Positions 1 to 10,178 of a DNA stretch of 64,000 nt are shown here, piece after piece (within the stretch, counting starts at the first letter, position 1; each line of letters begins with the position of its first letter). Where the stretch lies: positions 124,001-188,000 of the forward strand of contig NZ_JAGJEI010000006.1 of assembly GCF_018100985.1 (NCBI RefSeq). The letters run 5' to 3'. The DNA comes from Pseudoalteromonas sp. MMG007. Its GTDB lineage: Bacteria > Pseudomonadota > Gammaproteobacteria > Enterobacterales > Alteromonadaceae. The notes below the pieces were generated by a model. It ran no database searches. It had not been told where the DNA came from and saw nothing but the letters and a program-made list of their open reading frames with translations. A program made the position numbers and the translations under genes.

Positions 1-160
1 ATGAAAGCCAAAACAATATGGAAACTTTTTTTATATTTTTAGGTCTAACATTTTTGTTGTTAAATTAATGGGTTAGATGTGTATTTAATGTACTTTTGAT
101 GTTTTGTTTGTAATGGTTTTAGTATGATTGTTGTGCATTAGGGTATAAATATACTGAGCA

Positions 161-194
161 TAAAAAAGCCCTTACTAAATAAATAGTAAAGGCT
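161..194 (-). terminator. Intrinsic terminator of gor
   Basis: Read on the minus strand, an 11-bp stem with one mismatch (arms near 184-194 and 167-177) and a 6-nt loop is followed by a run of six T. It lies just past the gor stop codon and is a typical Rho-independent terminator. The rest of 1-160 is AT-rich and shows no gene. Confidence 0.8.
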
Positions 195-215
195 ATTATA
201 GTTTCAAATAGATGC

Positions 216-1577
216 TTAGCGCATCGTTACAAATTCTTCTGAGCCTGTTGGGTGCAGCGCAACAACAGCATCAAAATCAGCTTTAGTCGCGCCCATTTTC
301 ATGGCCACTGCAAATCCTTGAATCATTTCATCAACTGCAAAACCAATTCCGTGAAGGCCAACTACTTTTTCCTCAGGGCCAGCACATACAAGTTTCATTT
401 TACAAGGCTGGCGGTGTTTCGTTACAGCCGTGTACATCGCCGTAAATCCAGATTGGTAAATTTTAACGTTTTCTTCGCCATACTGAGAAATCGCTTCTTG
501 CTCAGTTAGGCCAATAGTGCCAATTGGTGGATGGCTAAATACAACCGTTGGCACTAAGTTATAATCCATTTTTAAATCATCAGGGAGCTCTTTGTTAAAC
601 AAGCGCTCTGATAAAGTACGCCCAGCTTTAACGGCTACAGGCGTAAGTTCAATACCGTTTTCGATGATATCGCCAACAGCATAAACGTTTTTAGCTGTGG
701 TATTTTGAAACTCATCAACTTTGACAAAACCATCGCTATTAACTTCAACGCCAGCAGCTGCAACATTAATAGCGTCTGTTGTTGGTTGGCGACCAATTGC
801 CCAAATTACTTGGTCAACATTTTGGCTTTTACCATTATCTAAATGTAGCGTTACAGAGCCATCATCTTCTTTAACTAATTTATGAGGTACAGATTCAGTA
901 TGAAGAGTAGGGCCCTCAGCAGCCATAACATCAACAAGTGTTTCGACTATGTATGGGTCAAAGTTACGAAGTGGAGAATGCTTACGAACAAACAAATGGG
1001 TCTCTGTGCCTAGGCCGTGTAAAACCCCTGCAAGCTCAACCGCAATGTAACCAGCGCCAATTACTGCAACGCGCTTAGGTTGTTCTTTAAGCTCAAAAAA
1101 GCCGTTAGAATCAATACCGTGTTCAGCCCCTTCAATATTAGGGATACTTGGACGCCCACCTACAGCAATTAAAATATGATCAGCGGTGTAATGCTCGCCG
1201 TTTACTTCAACCGTTTTGCTGTCTACAAATTTAGCAAAACCTTTGATTACAGTAACGCCGTTACTCGCCAGGCCACTATCATAACCTTTGTGAATTCGGC
1301 CAATGTAGGCTTCACGACTTTCTACTAATTTGCTCCAATCAAAGCCTTTAACTTCAACATTAAAACCATAGTCAGGCGCATATAAGTTAATAGCTTCAGC
1401 TACTTGAGCACCATGCCACATAACTTTTTTAGGCACACACCCTACATTTACACAGGTGCCACCCATGTGTTTTGCTTCGATAAGTGCCACTTTAGCGCCA
1501 CGCATTGCTGCACGGTTTGCTGAGGCTATACCGCCACTACCGCCACCAATTGCTATGTAATCAAAATGCTGAGCCAT
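216..1577 (-). CDS. gor: Glutathione-disulfide reductase
   Basis: Cytosolic FAD enzyme that reduces glutathione disulfide with NADPH. The 453 residues match the family's usual length. Visible parts are the N-terminal FAD-binding GGGSGG at about 11-16, the redox-active pair C42 and C47 in GGTCVNVGC, a second Rossmann motif [11 protein letters not shown] near 175 followed by the VRKHSPLR segment expected for NADPH preference, the AVGD FAD motif near 300, and the C-terminal HPTGSEE carrying the catalytic base His. It is a single-gene unit, divergent from prlC and ended by its own hairpin. It is separated from the related dihydrolipoamide and mercuric reductases by the HPTGSEE end and the lack of extra domains. 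Confidence 0.95.
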   Translation of the reverse strand: MAQHFDYIAIGGGSGGIASANRAAMRGAKVALIEAKHMGGTCVNVGCVPKKVMWHGAQVAEAINLYAPDYGFNVEVKGFDWSKLVESREAYIGRIHKGYDSGLASNGVTVIKGFAKFVDSKTVEVNGEHYTADHILIAVGGRPSIPNIEGAEHGIDSNGFFELKEQPKRVAVIGAGYIAVELAGVLHGLGTETHLFVRKHSPLRNFDPYIVETLVDVMAAEGPTLHTESVPHKLVKEDDGSVTLHLDNGKSQNVDQVIWAIGRQPTTDAINVAAAGVEVNSDGFVKVDEFQNTTAKNVYAVGDIIENGIELTPVAVKAGRTLSERLFNKELPDDLKMDYNLVPTVVFSHPPIGTIGLTEQEAISQYGEENVKIYQSGFTAMYTAVTKHRQPCKMKLVCAGPEEKVVGLHGIGFAVDEMIQGFAVAMKMGATKADFDAVVALHPTGSEEFVTMR

Positions 1578-1803
1578 GTTTAATCCTCAAAAAATATATT
1601 CAACTATAATGTGCCGATGATAGCATATGAAAAGTGCAAGTCACCCAAGGCGATGCTGTAAAAAACCGATAAATACAACAAACGAAATTCTTTAATATGA
1701 CGATCAGTTTTATCGTAACCTATATTAGACCTATCAATGGAGGCTTGTATTTCATTGTTTTGCCCCAACTTCAAATTCATAGTCAATTAAATTGAGAGAA
1801 TTC

Positions 1804-3855
1804 ATGAGCGAATTACAAATTAACCCACTCATTGGCCTTGAAGGCTTACCACCATTTTCAAAAATAAAGCCGGAGTATGTAGTACCAGCACTAAAGCACG
1901 GCATTGAACAAAGCCGCAAAGCCATTGACGATGTACTAGCGAAAGGCTCGTACACGTGGGATGATTTAGTATTACCTTTAGAAGAAGCCGACGATAAATT
2001 ATCACGCATGTTCTCTCCGGTTTCGCATTTAAATTCTGTTATGAATAACGATGAGTTACGTCAAGCATACGAGCAGTGTTTACCTCTTATATCTGAGTAT
2101 TCAACATTTGTAGGGCAACACCAAGGTTTATATGAGGCCTATAACGCGCTTTATAATAGCGACGAATTTAAAACGCTAACGACTGCTCAGCAAAAAACAA
2201 TTACCAATGCACTTCGTGACTTTAAGCTCTCAGGTATAGCACTTGGCGATGACGATCAAAAACGCTATGGCGAAATTAGCGTACGTTTATCTGAACTGGC
2301 TTCTAAATTTGGCAATAATGTTATGGATGCAACACTTGCATGGCAAAAACACATTACCGACGAAAGCCAATTAGCGGGCTTACCAGAGTCAGCATTAGCG
2401 CTTGCAAGCGAAACAGCAAAAAGTAAAGATTTAGATGGTTGGGTATTCACGCTCGACTTCCCATCGTATTTGCCAGTAATGACTTACGCAGATGATCGTG
2501 AATTACGCAGAGAAACCTACACCGCATTTTGTACACGCGCATCGGATCAAGGTCCTAATGCCGGGGAATACGATAACTCAGTAATTATGAGTGAGGAGCT
2601 TGCGCTTCGTCATGAGCTTGCCCAGTTATTAGGATTTAGCAGTTATGCCGAGAAATCCCTTGCAACTAAAATGGCTGAATCTCCAGAGCAAGTGTTTTCC
2701 TTTTTAGAAGATTTAGCAGCTAAATCGAAGCCACAAGCAGAGCAAGAAGTCGCAGAGCTAAAAGCCTATGCTGAGCAAAAGCATGGTATATCTGAGCTTC
2801 AAGCATGGGATTTCGGCTACTACAGCGAAAAATTAAAACAAGAAAAATACGCTATTTCAGATGAAGTACTACGTCCGTACTTCCCTGCAAATAAAGTGCT
2901 TAGCGGGTTATTTGAAACCGTTAACCGTTTATTTGGAATTACCGTAAAAGAAGTTAACGACTTTGATAGTTACCACTGCGATGTTCGCTTTTTCGAAATT
3001 TATGACAGCAGTAATACATTACGTGGTCGTTTTTACTTAGATTTATATGCACGTGACCGTAAACGCGGTGGAGCGTGGATGGACGACTGCATGGGGCGTA
3101 AAGTGCGCGCTAATGGCGAGCTACAAACACCTGTTGCATATTTAGTGTGTAACTTTAATAAAGCCGTAGGTGACAAACCTGCGCTATTTACACATGATGA
3201 AGTAACTACTTTGTTCCATGAATTTGGTCATGGTATCCATCACATGTTGACTCAAGTTGATGCAGCGCCTGTAGCGGGTATTAATGGTGTTGCATGGGAT
3301 GCAGTAGAGCTTCCTAGTCAGTTTTTAGAAAACTGGTGTTATGACGAAGAAGCACTAAGCTTTATTTCAGGGCATTATGAGACTGGAGAGCCACTACCTA
3401 AAGAGTTATTAGATAAGCTACTAGCTGCTAAAAATTATAACTCAGGCATGCAAATGCTACGTCAAATTGAGTTTTCGTTATTCGACTTTAAAATCCATAA
3501 CGATTACAAAGCGGGTGAGCAGTGCCAAATTCAAGCGGTATTAGATGATGTGCGTAGCCGTACCTCAGTAGTTAAACCGCCGGAGTTTAATCGTTTTCAG
3601 CATGGTTTTAGCCACATATTCGCAGGTGGTTACAGCGCGGGTTACTACTCATATAAATGGGCAGAAGTACTTTCAGCGGATGCATTTTCTAAATTTGAAG
3701 AAGAGGGCATTTTTAACGCAGAAACAGGCCAAGCCTTTATGCAAAATATTTTAGAAAAAGGCGGTAGTGAAGAACCTATGGAACTGTTCAAAAAGTTTCG
3801 CGGTCGAGAGCCAAGTGTTGACGCATTACTTCGTCACAGCGGTATAGCGGCTTAA
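1804..3855 (+). CDS. prlC: Oligopeptidase A (M3 zinc metallopeptidase)
   Basis: Cytosolic zinc endopeptidase of the thimet oligopeptidase family (M3A) that degrades short peptides, including cleaved signal peptides. The zinc site HEFGHGIHH is present with its first His near residue 472, and the downstream Glu ligand lies in the AVELPSQFLENW segment. The total of 683 residues agrees with E. coli PrlC. The frame is open from a TTG at 1792, but the ATG at 1804 (MSELQINPL) fits family N-termini and has GAGAG about 6 nt upstream, so I use 1804. It is monocistronic with a strong terminator downstream. In E. coli prlC is followed by rsmJ; here the response regulator gene lies between them. Confidence 0.95.
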   Translation: MSELQINPLIGLEGLPPFSKIKPEYVVPALKHGIEQSRKAIDDVLAKGSYTWDDLVLPLEEADDKLSRMFSPVSHLNSVMNNDELRQAYEQCLPLISEYSTFVGQHQGLYEAYNALYNSDEFKTLTTAQQKTITNALRDFKLSGIALGDDDQKRYGEISVRLSELASKFGNNVMDATLAWQKHITDESQLAGLPESALALASETAKSKDLDGWVFTLDFPSYLPVMTYADDRELRRETYTAFCTRASDQGPNAGEYDNSVIMSEELALRHELAQLLGFSSYAEKSLATKMAESPEQVFSFLEDLAAKSKPQAEQEVAELKAYAEQKHGISELQAWDFGYYSEKLKQEKYAISDEVLRPYFPANKVLSGLFETVNRLFGITVKEVNDFDSYHCDVRFFEIYDSSNTLRGRFYLDLYARDRKRGGAWMDDCMGRKVRANGELQTPVAYLVCNFNKAVGDKPALFTHDEVTTLFHEFGHGIHHMLTQVDAAPVAGINGVAWDAVELPSQFLENWCYDEEALSFISGHYETGEPLPKELLDKLLAAKNYNSGMQMLRQIEFSLFDFKIHNDYKAGEQCQIQAVLDDVRSRTSVVKPPEFNRFQHGFSHIFAGGYSAGYYSYKWAEVLSADAFSKFEEEGIFNAETGQAFMQNILEKGGSEEPMELFKKFRGREPSVDALLRHSGIAA

Positions 3856-3880
3856 GGCAACTTTATTTCTTATTCTTACT

Positions 3881-3907
3881 AAAGCGCCTTAATGGCGCTT
3901 TTTTTTG
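3881..3907 (+). terminator. Terminator of prlC
   Basis: A 7-bp GC-rich stem (AAGCGCC / GGCGCTT) with a short loop is followed by a T run starting at 3899. It sits 26 nt after the prlC stop. Confidence 0.85.
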
Positions 3908-3990
3908 TTTTTATATTTTAATTAATAATTTTTAGTAATTTTATCTTCCCGTACTATGCTTTTAACATACCTTTTTAAATGGACTAAGGC

Positions 3991-5169
3991 ATGACAAAGT
4001 TGGTGCTGGCAATTGATGACGATAAGTATGTTCATCATATAGTTGAAGAATCTTTAGCTGGGTTTTGCAAAGTAATACATGCTGAGGATGGCGATGAAGG
4101 ATTACGTCTCACTACTAAGTACAACCCTGATATTATATTACTCGATATAGAAATGCCGGGTCTCTCTGGCTACGATGTATGTAAAACTCTCAAGCAAAAC
4201 GAAAGTACTAAAGATATTCCTGTCATGTTTCTTTCTTCAAAAGTTGAGCTAAGTGATCGTGTTAAAGGTTACAGTTTAGGCGCATCCGATTACATTACAA
4301 AACCTTTTAATGCAGAAGAATTGACAGCGCGTATAAAAGTGCTCTACGAATACAGGCAGCAATGTGCAAGACTAAAACTTGATATAGAAAAAGCAAATAA
4401 AACAGCTGAAATGGCGATGGCTGAATCTGGTGATATGGGACGCATAATGCGTTACGTTGGGCAAAGTTATCATGCTAATAATTTTCAAACATTAAGTGAG
4501 TATTTTTTAGCATTTTTCACACCATTAGATTTAGATGTGGTGGTTGTCTTTTGGTACAAAAGCCAAGGTATTTTTTATAGTCAGCAAAGTGGTGTATGTC
4601 CGCTTGAGCAGGAACTGCTTGAGCAGCACCGACACTCAAAGCGTTTTGTAGATATTGGCAGTAGTACAATTATTAATTACCCAAAAGTTTCTTTACTCAT
4701 AAAAAATATGCCAATAGAAAACAGCGTGCTATATGGGCGATTTAAAGATTTATTCCCGCATATTTTAGAGGTTACAAACGAGAAGGTCGTAACTATGGAA
4801 AGAAGCGAAAGTAGTTATGAGCAGGCGGCTCAAATAAGCACCGCACTGCAAGATATTGTTAAACAATTAAATAGTCAAAATGTTGCGCAAAACACCACCG
4901 CTAAAGTATTTATAGAGCAGCTACATGAGCTTGATTGTGCTGTAAAGCAGCAAAAAGAACAGGCCAATCGTGCTGATTTAACGCTCTATCTGTCTCAACT
5001 AAATGAAACCATGCAGTTATTTGCTTCAGCAAATAGTGATTTGGCATTTATTAAGTACCAACTCAAACAAGTAACAGAAAGCCGTAACGAGCTGCTTGCA
5101 AATTTACGAAGCAAAGCCGAAGCCGCACAGCAAAATATTAATCATCATAATGATATAGAGCTATTTTAG
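3991..5169 (+). CDS. Orphan response regulator with uncharacterised C-terminal region
   Basis: The first 120 or so residues form a CheY-like receiver domain: acidic pocket D9-D10, phosphoacceptor D52 in LLDIEMPG, and the conserved Lys in YITKPF near 103. The other 270 residues show no DNA-binding, GGDEF, EAL or HD-GYP motif. They include a predicted helical linker after the receiver and long Gln/Ala/Glu-rich helices near the C-terminus that look like coiled coil. No histidine kinase gene is adjacent. The C-terminal part may be a degenerate sensor or output domain similar to those in other marine gammaproteobacteria, but I do not recognise it. The ATG start is preceded by only a weak Shine-Dalgarno (CTAAGG). 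The gene stands alone between prlC and rsmJ. Confidence 0.8.
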   Translation: MTKLVLAIDDDKYVHHIVEESLAGFCKVIHAEDGDEGLRLTTKYNPDIILLDIEMPGLSGYDVCKTLKQNESTKDIPVMFLSSKVELSDRVKGYSLGASDYITKPFNAEELTARIKVLYEYRQQCARLKLDIEKANKTAEMAMAESGDMGRIMRYVGQSYHANNFQTLSEYFLAFFTPLDLDVVVVFWYKSQGIFYSQQSGVCPLEQELLEQHRHSKRFVDIGSSTIINYPKVSLLIKNMPIENSVLYGRFKDLFPHILEVTNEKVVTMERSESSYEQAAQISTALQDIVKQLNSQNVAQNTTAKVFIEQLHELDCAVKQQKEQANRADLTLYLSQLNETMQLFASANSDLAFIKYQLKQVTESRNELLANLRSKAEAAQQNINHHNDIELF

Positions 5170-5219
5170 GGCGTTAACGCTTGTTATACTGAAGGCGTAT
5201 TTTATCGTCGGAGTGTAAA

Positions 5220-5975
5220 GTGGTTATTCAGTGTGCTTTTAAAGAGTTGCGCCCATATTTAAATGAGCTAGAAACGCGTTTTAACTTAGCCCAATGGGCA
5301 CAAAGTTGCAGCGGCTTTAGCTTACATTACGACGATAAAGGGTTGAGCCTTTTAAAAACTGATGAGCCAAAATTAGGCGCCATTAATGTAGACTTTGTAA
5401 CAGGCGCAGTGGCCCACAGGCGTAAATTTGGTGGTGGCAAAGGCCAATCAATAGCTAAAGCAGTTGGGCTAAATAAGGGGGCAACTCCCGTTGTGCTTGA
5501 TGCGACCGCAGGCCTTGGTCGAGATGGCTTTGTACTTGCCTCACTAGGCTGCAAAGTAATATTACACGAGCGCCACCCTGTAGTAGCTGCTTTATTGTAT
5601 GATGGTTTGCAGCGTGCCTACGACGACATTGAAATAGGCCCTTGGATGCAACAAAATATGAGCCTTATATTTGGCTCAAGCCATACATTACTTGAGCAAT
5701 GCGAAAGTATGCCTGATGTAGTGTATTTAGATCCTATGTTCCCACACCGTGAAAAATCAGCGCTAGTAAAAAAGGAAATGCGTGTATTTCAAGAGCTTGT
5801 TGGTGCAGATACCGACGCGGATGATTTACTCGATTTTGCCTATCCACTTGCCAGTAAGCGCGTTGTAGTAAAACGCCCTGATTACGCACCGTTTTTAAAT
5901 AACAAAACCCCAAGCATGCAAATTAAAACCAAAAAGAATCGTTTTGACGTTTATGTAAAAGCGGCCATGGTTTAA
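5220..5975 (+). CDS. rsmJ: 16S rRNA (guanine1516-N2)-methyltransferase
   Basis: SAM-dependent methyltransferase that makes m2G1516 in 16S rRNA. Evidence is the SAM-binding [17 protein letters not shown] segment near 98-114, the catalytic-type [17 protein letters not shown] segment near 169-185, and a length of 251 residues close to E. coli RsmJ (250). The start is GTG at 5220 with CGGAG about 7 nt upstream; no ATG suits the N-terminus better. In many gammaproteobacteria rsmJ lies next to prlC, as nearly here. Confidence 0.93.
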   Translation: MVIQCAFKELRPYLNELETRFNLAQWAQSCSGFSLHYDDKGLSLLKTDEPKLGAINVDFVTGAVAHRRKFGGGKGQSIAKAVGLNKGATPVVLDATAGLGRDGFVLASLGCKVILHERHPVVAALLYDGLQRAYDDIEIGPWMQQNMSLIFGSSHTLLEQCESMPDVVYLDPMFPHREKSALVKKEMRVFQELVGADTDADDLLDFAYPLASKRVVVKRPDYAPFLNNKTPSMQIKTKKNRFDVYVKAAMV

Positions 5976-6078
5976 AGGCTGCTATTACGTTAGCTGATCG
6001 GCCTTAAGGATCTAGGATCTTATGTGGGTTTCATGTTAGAATTCGCGCAATTTTTTGGCATAGTTAAGTAGCACAGCA

Positions 6079-6804
6079 ATGATCTTAGATGATATTCGCA
6101 TCGTTTTAGTAAATACCTCACACTCAGGCAATATTGGTTCTGCGGCTCGCGCCATGAAAACCATGGGTTTATCAAAACTTTATTTAGTTGATCCTGCCTG
6201 TGAAGTAGATAGCCATGCAAGCGCACTTGCAGCCGGTGCTACAGATGTTTTAGGTAACGCGGTTATTGTTGATACGGTAGCAGATGCTATTGCTGATTGT
6301 GCGTTAACAATTGGCACAAGTGCACGCTCACGTACGCTATCTTGGCCTATGGTTGAGCCTCGTGAATGTGGTGAAAAGCTGGTCGCTGAGGCTGTAAATG
6401 GCCCAGTAGCGCTTGTATTTGGCCGTGAGAATAGTGGCTTAACAAACGAAGAGCTTCAACTTTGTAATTACCATGTATGTATTCCTGCAAACCCACAATA
6501 CAGCTCGCTTAATTTAGCAATGGCAGTACAAACACTGAGCTACGAAACGCGTATGGCATTTTTAAACCAACAGCCTGCAAAGGTTGAAGAAGACGATGCT
6601 GTTTATCCAAGCTCAAAACAAACAGAGCTATTTTATGATCACCTTGAAGACACGCTTTTTAAAACAGGCTTCATCATTAAACAACATCCAGGCCTTGTGA
6701 TGACTAAGTTACGCCGTTTGTTTAACCGTGCTCGCCCTGAAGATGCCGAAATGAATATTTTACGCGGTATTCTAACATCTATTAATAAGTCTATTCCTAA
6801 GTAA
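6079..6804 (+). CDS. trmJ: tRNA (cytidine32/uridine32-2'-O)-methyltransferase
   Basis: SPOUT-class methyltransferase that 2'-O-methylates position 32 of several tRNAs. The N-terminal [20 protein letters not shown] motif, the [13 protein letters not shown] motif near 115 and the [14 protein letters not shown] knot segment near 140-153 are diagnostic of the TrmJ/LasT group. It has 241 residues. As in E. coli and most gammaproteobacteria it lies directly upstream of iscR, which supports the assignment over other SPOUT enzymes. It is probably transcribed separately from isc, because 231 nt with IscR sites separate them. Confidence 0.94.
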   Translation: MILDDIRIVLVNTSHSGNIGSAARAMKTMGLSKLYLVDPACEVDSHASALAAGATDVLGNAVIVDTVADAIADCALTIGTSARSRTLSWPMVEPRECGEKLVAEAVNGPVALVFGRENSGLTNEELQLCNYHVCIPANPQYSSLNLAMAVQTLSYETRMAFLNQQPAKVEEDDAVYPSSKQTELFYDHLEDTLFKTGFIIKQHPGLVMTKLRRLFNRARPEDAEMNILRGILTSINKSIPK

Positions 6805-6848
6805 GGTATAGCTATTGGTTATAAAAACCACGGTTAAATAGGTAGCTA

Positions 6849-6878
6849 ATACTTGACTAAAATACTCAGGTAATTACA
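6849..6878 (+). promoter_or_regulatory. IscR type 1 box overlapping promoter P1
   Basis: Positions 6849-6873 match the 25-bp type 1 IscR operator (ATA half-site, TTGACT, A/T centre, ACTC.GGTA). The same bases form a sigma70 promoter: TTGACT at 6853-6858, 16-nt spacer, TACAAT at 6875-6880. Binding of [2Fe-2S]-IscR here should block RNA polymerase. The match is by eye to the known consensus. Confidence 0.8.
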
Positions 6879-6887
6879 ATGTCTGTA

Positions 6888-6912
6888 ATACCTGACCAAA
6901 CAGGTCAAGTAT
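6888..6912 (+). promoter_or_regulatory. IscR type 1 box, near-perfect palindrome
   Basis: A 25-bp palindrome with half-sites ATACCTGACC and GGTCAAGTAT and a five-base A-rich centre. It is the most symmetrical of the three boxes and lies between the two promoters. Confidence 0.8.
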
Positions 6913-6977
6913 TGAAAGTTTGTTAGCCTACTCAGCAACAAGCACTGTAGGTTTAATCAAATTTTTATCAAGTTATA

Positions 6978-7008
6978 ATACTTGACTATTTTACTCTGGT
7001 AATTAAAA
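6978..7008 (+). promoter_or_regulatory. IscR type 1 box overlapping promoter P2
   Basis: Positions 6978-7002 form a third IscR-type box. TTGACT (6982-6987), a 16-nt spacer and TAAAAT at about 7004-7009 make a second sigma70 promoter inside it, 28 nt before the iscR start. Organisation parallels P1. Confidence 0.8.
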
Positions 7009-7035
7009 TTTGCACTCTTTTGTGCAGGGGGCGTT

Positions 7036-7527
7036 ATGAAGTTAACATCAAAAGGCAGATACGCCGTTACAGCTATGCTGGATGTTGCACTACATGCAAG
7101 TGTAGGTCCTGTAGCCCTTGCTGATATTTCACAAAGACAAGAGATTTCTTTGTCTTACCTTGAACAATTATTTGCTCGTTTACGTAAAAATGGCCTAGTA
7201 AGTTCTGTTCGTGGACCTGGTGGTGGTTATTTACTAGGACGAGAAGCGAATGCAATTTCAGTTGGCGATGTAATTAGCGCCGTAGACGAATCGGTAGACG
7301 CAACACGTTGTCAAGGTGCCGATACCGGCTGTCAGAGTGGTATGCGTTGCTTAACTCATAACTTATGGTCTGATTTAAGTGCGCGTATAGAAGAATTTTT
7401 GAATAATATTACCCTTGCTGAATTGGTGGAAAAATCAGATGTGAAAGAAATCGCATCGCGCCAAGATAACAGTATCAACAATGCAATTAAGCAGTTGGAA
7501 AACATTCAAGTAAGCTGTCAACTTTAA
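7036..7527 (+). CDS. iscR: Fe-S cluster-sensing transcriptional regulator IscR
   Basis: Rrf2-family repressor that binds a [2Fe-2S] cluster and represses the isc operon when clusters are plentiful. The N-terminal winged helix begins [16 protein letters not shown], as in E. coli. The cluster ligands are three Cys and a His in [19 protein letters not shown], residues about 93-109. It has 163 residues, standard length. The strong Shine-Dalgarno AGGGGG lies 5 nt before ATG. It is the first gene of iscRSUA-hscBA-fdx and probably autoregulates through the three boxes upstream. Confidence 0.97.
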   Translation: MKLTSKGRYAVTAMLDVALHASVGPVALADISQRQEISLSYLEQLFARLRKNGLVSSVRGPGGGYLLGREANAISVGDVISAVDESVDATRCQGADTGCQSGMRCLTHNLWSDLSARIEEFLNNITLAELVEKSDVKEIASRQDNSINNAIKQLENIQVSCQL

Positions 7528-7551
7528 GGTTGACCCGCAGCGGAGAGAGAA

Positions 7552-8769
7552 ATGAAGTTACCGATTTATTTAGATTACGCAGCTACCACGCCTGTTGATG
7601 AGCGTGTTGCAAAAGAAATGATGCAATGCCTTACAATGGACGGTAATTTTGGTAATCCTGCGTCACGTTCGCACCGTTTTGGTTGGCAAGCTGAAGAAGT
7701 GGTTGATCAAGCGCGTACAGATATTGCTGATCTAATCAATGCAGACCCACGTGAAATTGTTTTCACATCGGGTGCTACAGAATCAAACAACCTTGCAATT
7801 AAAGGTGCTGCACAGTTTTACAAAAAGAAAGGTAAGCACGTTATTACCGCTAAAACTGAGCACAAAGCTGTAATCGATACATGTCGTGAACTAGAGCGCC
7901 AAGGTTTTGATGTTACTTATATGGACGTTGAAGAAAACGGCCTATTAGATCTTAAAAAGCTTGAAGACACAATGCGTGAAGACACCGTGCTTGTAAGCAT
8001 TATGCATGTAAATAACGAGCTAGGTGTAATTCAAGACATCAACACAATTGGCGAAATGTGCCGTGAACGTAAAATTATGTTCCACGTAGATGCAGCGCAA
8101 AGTGCAGGTAAAGTATTAATCGACGTACAACAACTTAAAGTTGATTTTATGTCGTTCTCTGGTCATAAAGTATATGGCCCTAAAGGTGTTGGTGCACTTT
8201 ACGTTCGTCGTAAACCACGTGCTCGCCTTGAAGCTCAAATGCACGGTGGCGGCCATGAACGTGGTATGCGCTCTGGCACACTAGCTACTCACCAATTAGT
8301 GGGTATGGGTGCAGCATTTAGAATTGCAAAACAAGATTTTGAAAAAGATCACGCACATATCAGTGCATTACGTAAGCGTCTAATTGACGGCATTATGGCT
8401 GATATGGACGAGGTTTACTTTAACGGCGCACAAGATCAGTCAGTACCAGGTATTGTAAACATCAGCTTTAACTTTGTTGAAGGTGAGTCGTTGCTTATGG
8501 CGGTTAAAGATATTGCAGTATCGTCAGGTTCTGCGTGTACATCTGCAAGTTTAGAGCCTTCTTACGTACTACGTGCGCTTGGCCGTAACGACGAATTAGC
8601 ACATAGCTCAATTCGTTTTAGTATTGGTCGCTTCACTACAGAAGAAGAGATTGATTACACCGTTGAATTAATGAAAAACTCTATCGGTCGCCTACGTGAA
8701 ATGTCTCCTTTATGGGAAATGCATCAAGAAGGTATTGATTTAGATTCAGTTGAATGGGCTCACCACTAA
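7552..8769 (+). CDS. iscS: Cysteine desulfurase IscS
   Basis: PLP enzyme that takes sulfur from L-cysteine as a persulfide and gives it to IscU, and also to tRNA thiolation. It has 405 residues. The PLP Lys is in [10 protein letters not shown] near 206, the active-site Cys is in the mobile [10 protein letters not shown] loop near 328, and the cofactor-binding segment TSGATESNN is near 75. It lies 24 nt after iscR, in the same operon. Confidence 0.97.
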   Translation: MKLPIYLDYAATTPVDERVAKEMMQCLTMDGNFGNPASRSHRFGWQAEEVVDQARTDIADLINADPREIVFTSGATESNNLAIKGAAQFYKKKGKHVITAKTEHKAVIDTCRELERQGFDVTYMDVEENGLLDLKKLEDTMREDTVLVSIMHVNNELGVIQDINTIGEMCRERKIMFHVDAAQSAGKVLIDVQQLKVDFMSFSGHKVYGPKGVGALYVRRKPRARLEAQMHGGGHERGMRSGTLATHQLVGMGAAFRIAKQDFEKDHAHISALRKRLIDGIMADMDEVYFNGAQDQSVPGIVNISFNFVEGESLLMAVKDIAVSSGSACTSASLEPSYVLRALGRNDELAHSSIRFSIGRFTTEEEIDYTVELMKNSIGRLREMSPLWEMHQEGIDLDSVEWAHH

Positions 8770-8811
8770 TACGAGTGAGCACGTACCGTAGCAGGTAATG
8801 AGGAAAGAATT

Positions 8812-9195
8812 ATGGCTTATAGTGATAAAGTAATCGACCACGTAGAAAACCCACGTAACGTAGGTGTTCTTGATAAAAACGATCCGTCAGTGGCAACGGG
8901 TATGGTTGGCGCACCAGCATGTGGTGACGTAATGAAATTGCAAATTAAAGTATCGTCTGAAGGCGTTATTGAAGATGCAAAATTTAAAACATACGGTTGT
9001 GGTAGCGCAATAGCTTCATCTTCACTTGTAACAGAGTGGGTTAAGGGTAAAACGTTAGACGAAGCTGCAACAATTAAAAACACTGATATCAGTGCAGAGC
9101 TTGAATTACCGCCAGTGAAAATTCACTGCTCAATTTTAGCCGAAGACGCAATTCAAGCAGCAATTGCAGATTACAAAAGCAAACAAGCGAACTAA
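8812..9195 (+). CDS. iscU: Fe-S cluster assembly scaffold IscU
   Basis: Scaffold on which [2Fe-2S] and [4Fe-4S] clusters form. The three conserved Cys are present in GAPACGDVM (about 37), YGCGSA (about 63) and KIHCSILAEDAI (about 106). The HscA-binding motif LPPVK follows at about 99-103. The 127 residues are standard. AGGAAAG is the ribosome-binding site. It sits between iscS and iscA. Confidence 0.97.
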   Translation: MAYSDKVIDHVENPRNVGVLDKNDPSVATGMVGAPACGDVMKLQIKVSSEGVIEDAKFKTYGCGSAIASSSLVTEWVKGKTLDEAATIKNTDISAELELPPVKIHCSILAEDAIQAAIADYKSKQAN

Positions 9196-9204
9196 GAGAA
9201 ATTC

Positions 9205-9528
9205 ATGGCAGTGACATTGACAGATGCGGCAGCAAACCGCGTACAATCATTTTTAGCAAACCGCGGTAAAGGTTTAGGCCTGCGCGTTGGCATTAAAACG
9301 ACGGGCTGTTCAGGTCTTGCTTATGTACTTGAGTTTGTTGACGAGCTAAACGAAGACGATGAAACATTTGCAGCTAAAGGTGTTACCTTAATTGTTGACG
9401 CTAAAAGCCTTGTTTACATTGATGGCACAGAGCTAGATTACACTAAAGAAGGCTTAAATGAAGGGTTTAAATTTAATAACCCTAATCAAGCTGATGAGTG
9501 TGGTTGTGGCGAAAGCTTTACCGTTTAA
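9205..9528 (+). CDS. iscA: A-type Fe-S carrier IscA
   Basis: Carrier that moves [4Fe-4S] clusters to apo-proteins. Conserved Cys ligands are in TTGCSGLAY (about 35) and the C-terminal CGCGESF (about 99 and 101). It has 107 residues, as in E. coli. The gene starts 9 nt after iscU stops. A hairpin follows, which may lower transcription of hscBA-fdx relative to the first four genes. Confidence 0.96.
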   Translation: MAVTLTDAAANRVQSFLANRGKGLGLRVGIKTTGCSGLAYVLEFVDELNEDDETFAAKGVTLIVDAKSLVYIDGTELDYTKEGLNEGFKFNNPNQADECGCGESFTV

Positions 9529-9553
9529 GCTCAACTACCTTTGTAGTATTTAT

Positions 9554-9585
9554 AAGCCCTGCCAGTAATTGTAGGGCTTTATTAT
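9554..9585 (+). terminator. Partial terminator or attenuator between iscA and hscB
   Basis: A 7-bp stem AAGCCCT / AGGGCTT with a 12-nt loop is followed by an imperfect T/A-rich tail. Because the tail is weak it probably reduces rather than stops readthrough, separating iscRSUA from hscBA-fdx. Confidence 0.55.
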
Positions 9586-9609
9586 TTGTGAATTATATTG
9601 GTTGAAGTT

Positions 9610-10137
9610 ATGCGTTATTTTGAGTTATTTGCAGTTCCCGTTGATTACAATATAGATTTAGCAACGATTAATAAGCACTACTTAGAGCTACAACGTACTG
9701 TGCACCCTGATCGCCACGCAAATGCGAGCGCCCGCGATAAGTTAATGGCTGTACAAAGCGCTGCTGAAATTAACGATGCGCTACAAACTTTAAAGCACCC
9801 AGTAAAACGTGCTGAGTATATGCTCAGTGAGTTAGGTGTTGATATTCGTGCAGAGCAGCAAACGCTGCAAGATCCTATGTTCTTAATGCAACAAATGGAA
9901 TTACGAGAAGAGCTTGAAGAGCTTTCATCTGCAAGCGATCCCGATACCGCTATTGCCAATTTTGAAAAGCAAATAAAACAGTTAAATGAGCAATACAGCG
10001 CACAATTGGCCGAGCAGCTGGCGAGTAACAATGAGCAGCAGTATCAGCTTGCGGCAGATAATATTCGTAAACTAAAGTTTGTTTATAAATTACGTGACGA
10101 ACTTGAGCGCATTGAAGACAGTTTATTCGACGATTAA
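9610..10137 (+). CDS. hscB: Fe-S J-type co-chaperone HscB
   Basis: J-domain protein that brings IscU to HscA and stimulates its ATPase. The HPD motif is in RTVHPDRHAN near residues 31-33, followed by the helical C-terminal IscU-binding domain. The frame opens at TTG 9598, but the ATG at 9610 gives MRYFELFAVP, which matches the family N-terminus, so I choose it (175 residues). It lies 42 nt before hscA. Confidence 0.93.
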   Translation: MRYFELFAVPVDYNIDLATINKHYLELQRTVHPDRHANASARDKLMAVQSAAEINDALQTLKHPVKRAEYMLSELGVDIRAEQQTLQDPMFLMQQMELREELEELSSASDPDTAIANFEKQIKQLNEQYSAQLAEQLASNNEQQYQLAADNIRKLKFVYKLRDELERIEDSLFDD

Positions 10138-10178
10138 TTACTTGCTAAACAGCAAGCAACACGAGTTTAAAGAGTATT

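Noticed and set aside
1604-2009. Two short minus-strand frames between gor and prlC
   Set aside because: One is AT-rich spacer and the other is the complement of the prlC start; neither has a plausible start signal.
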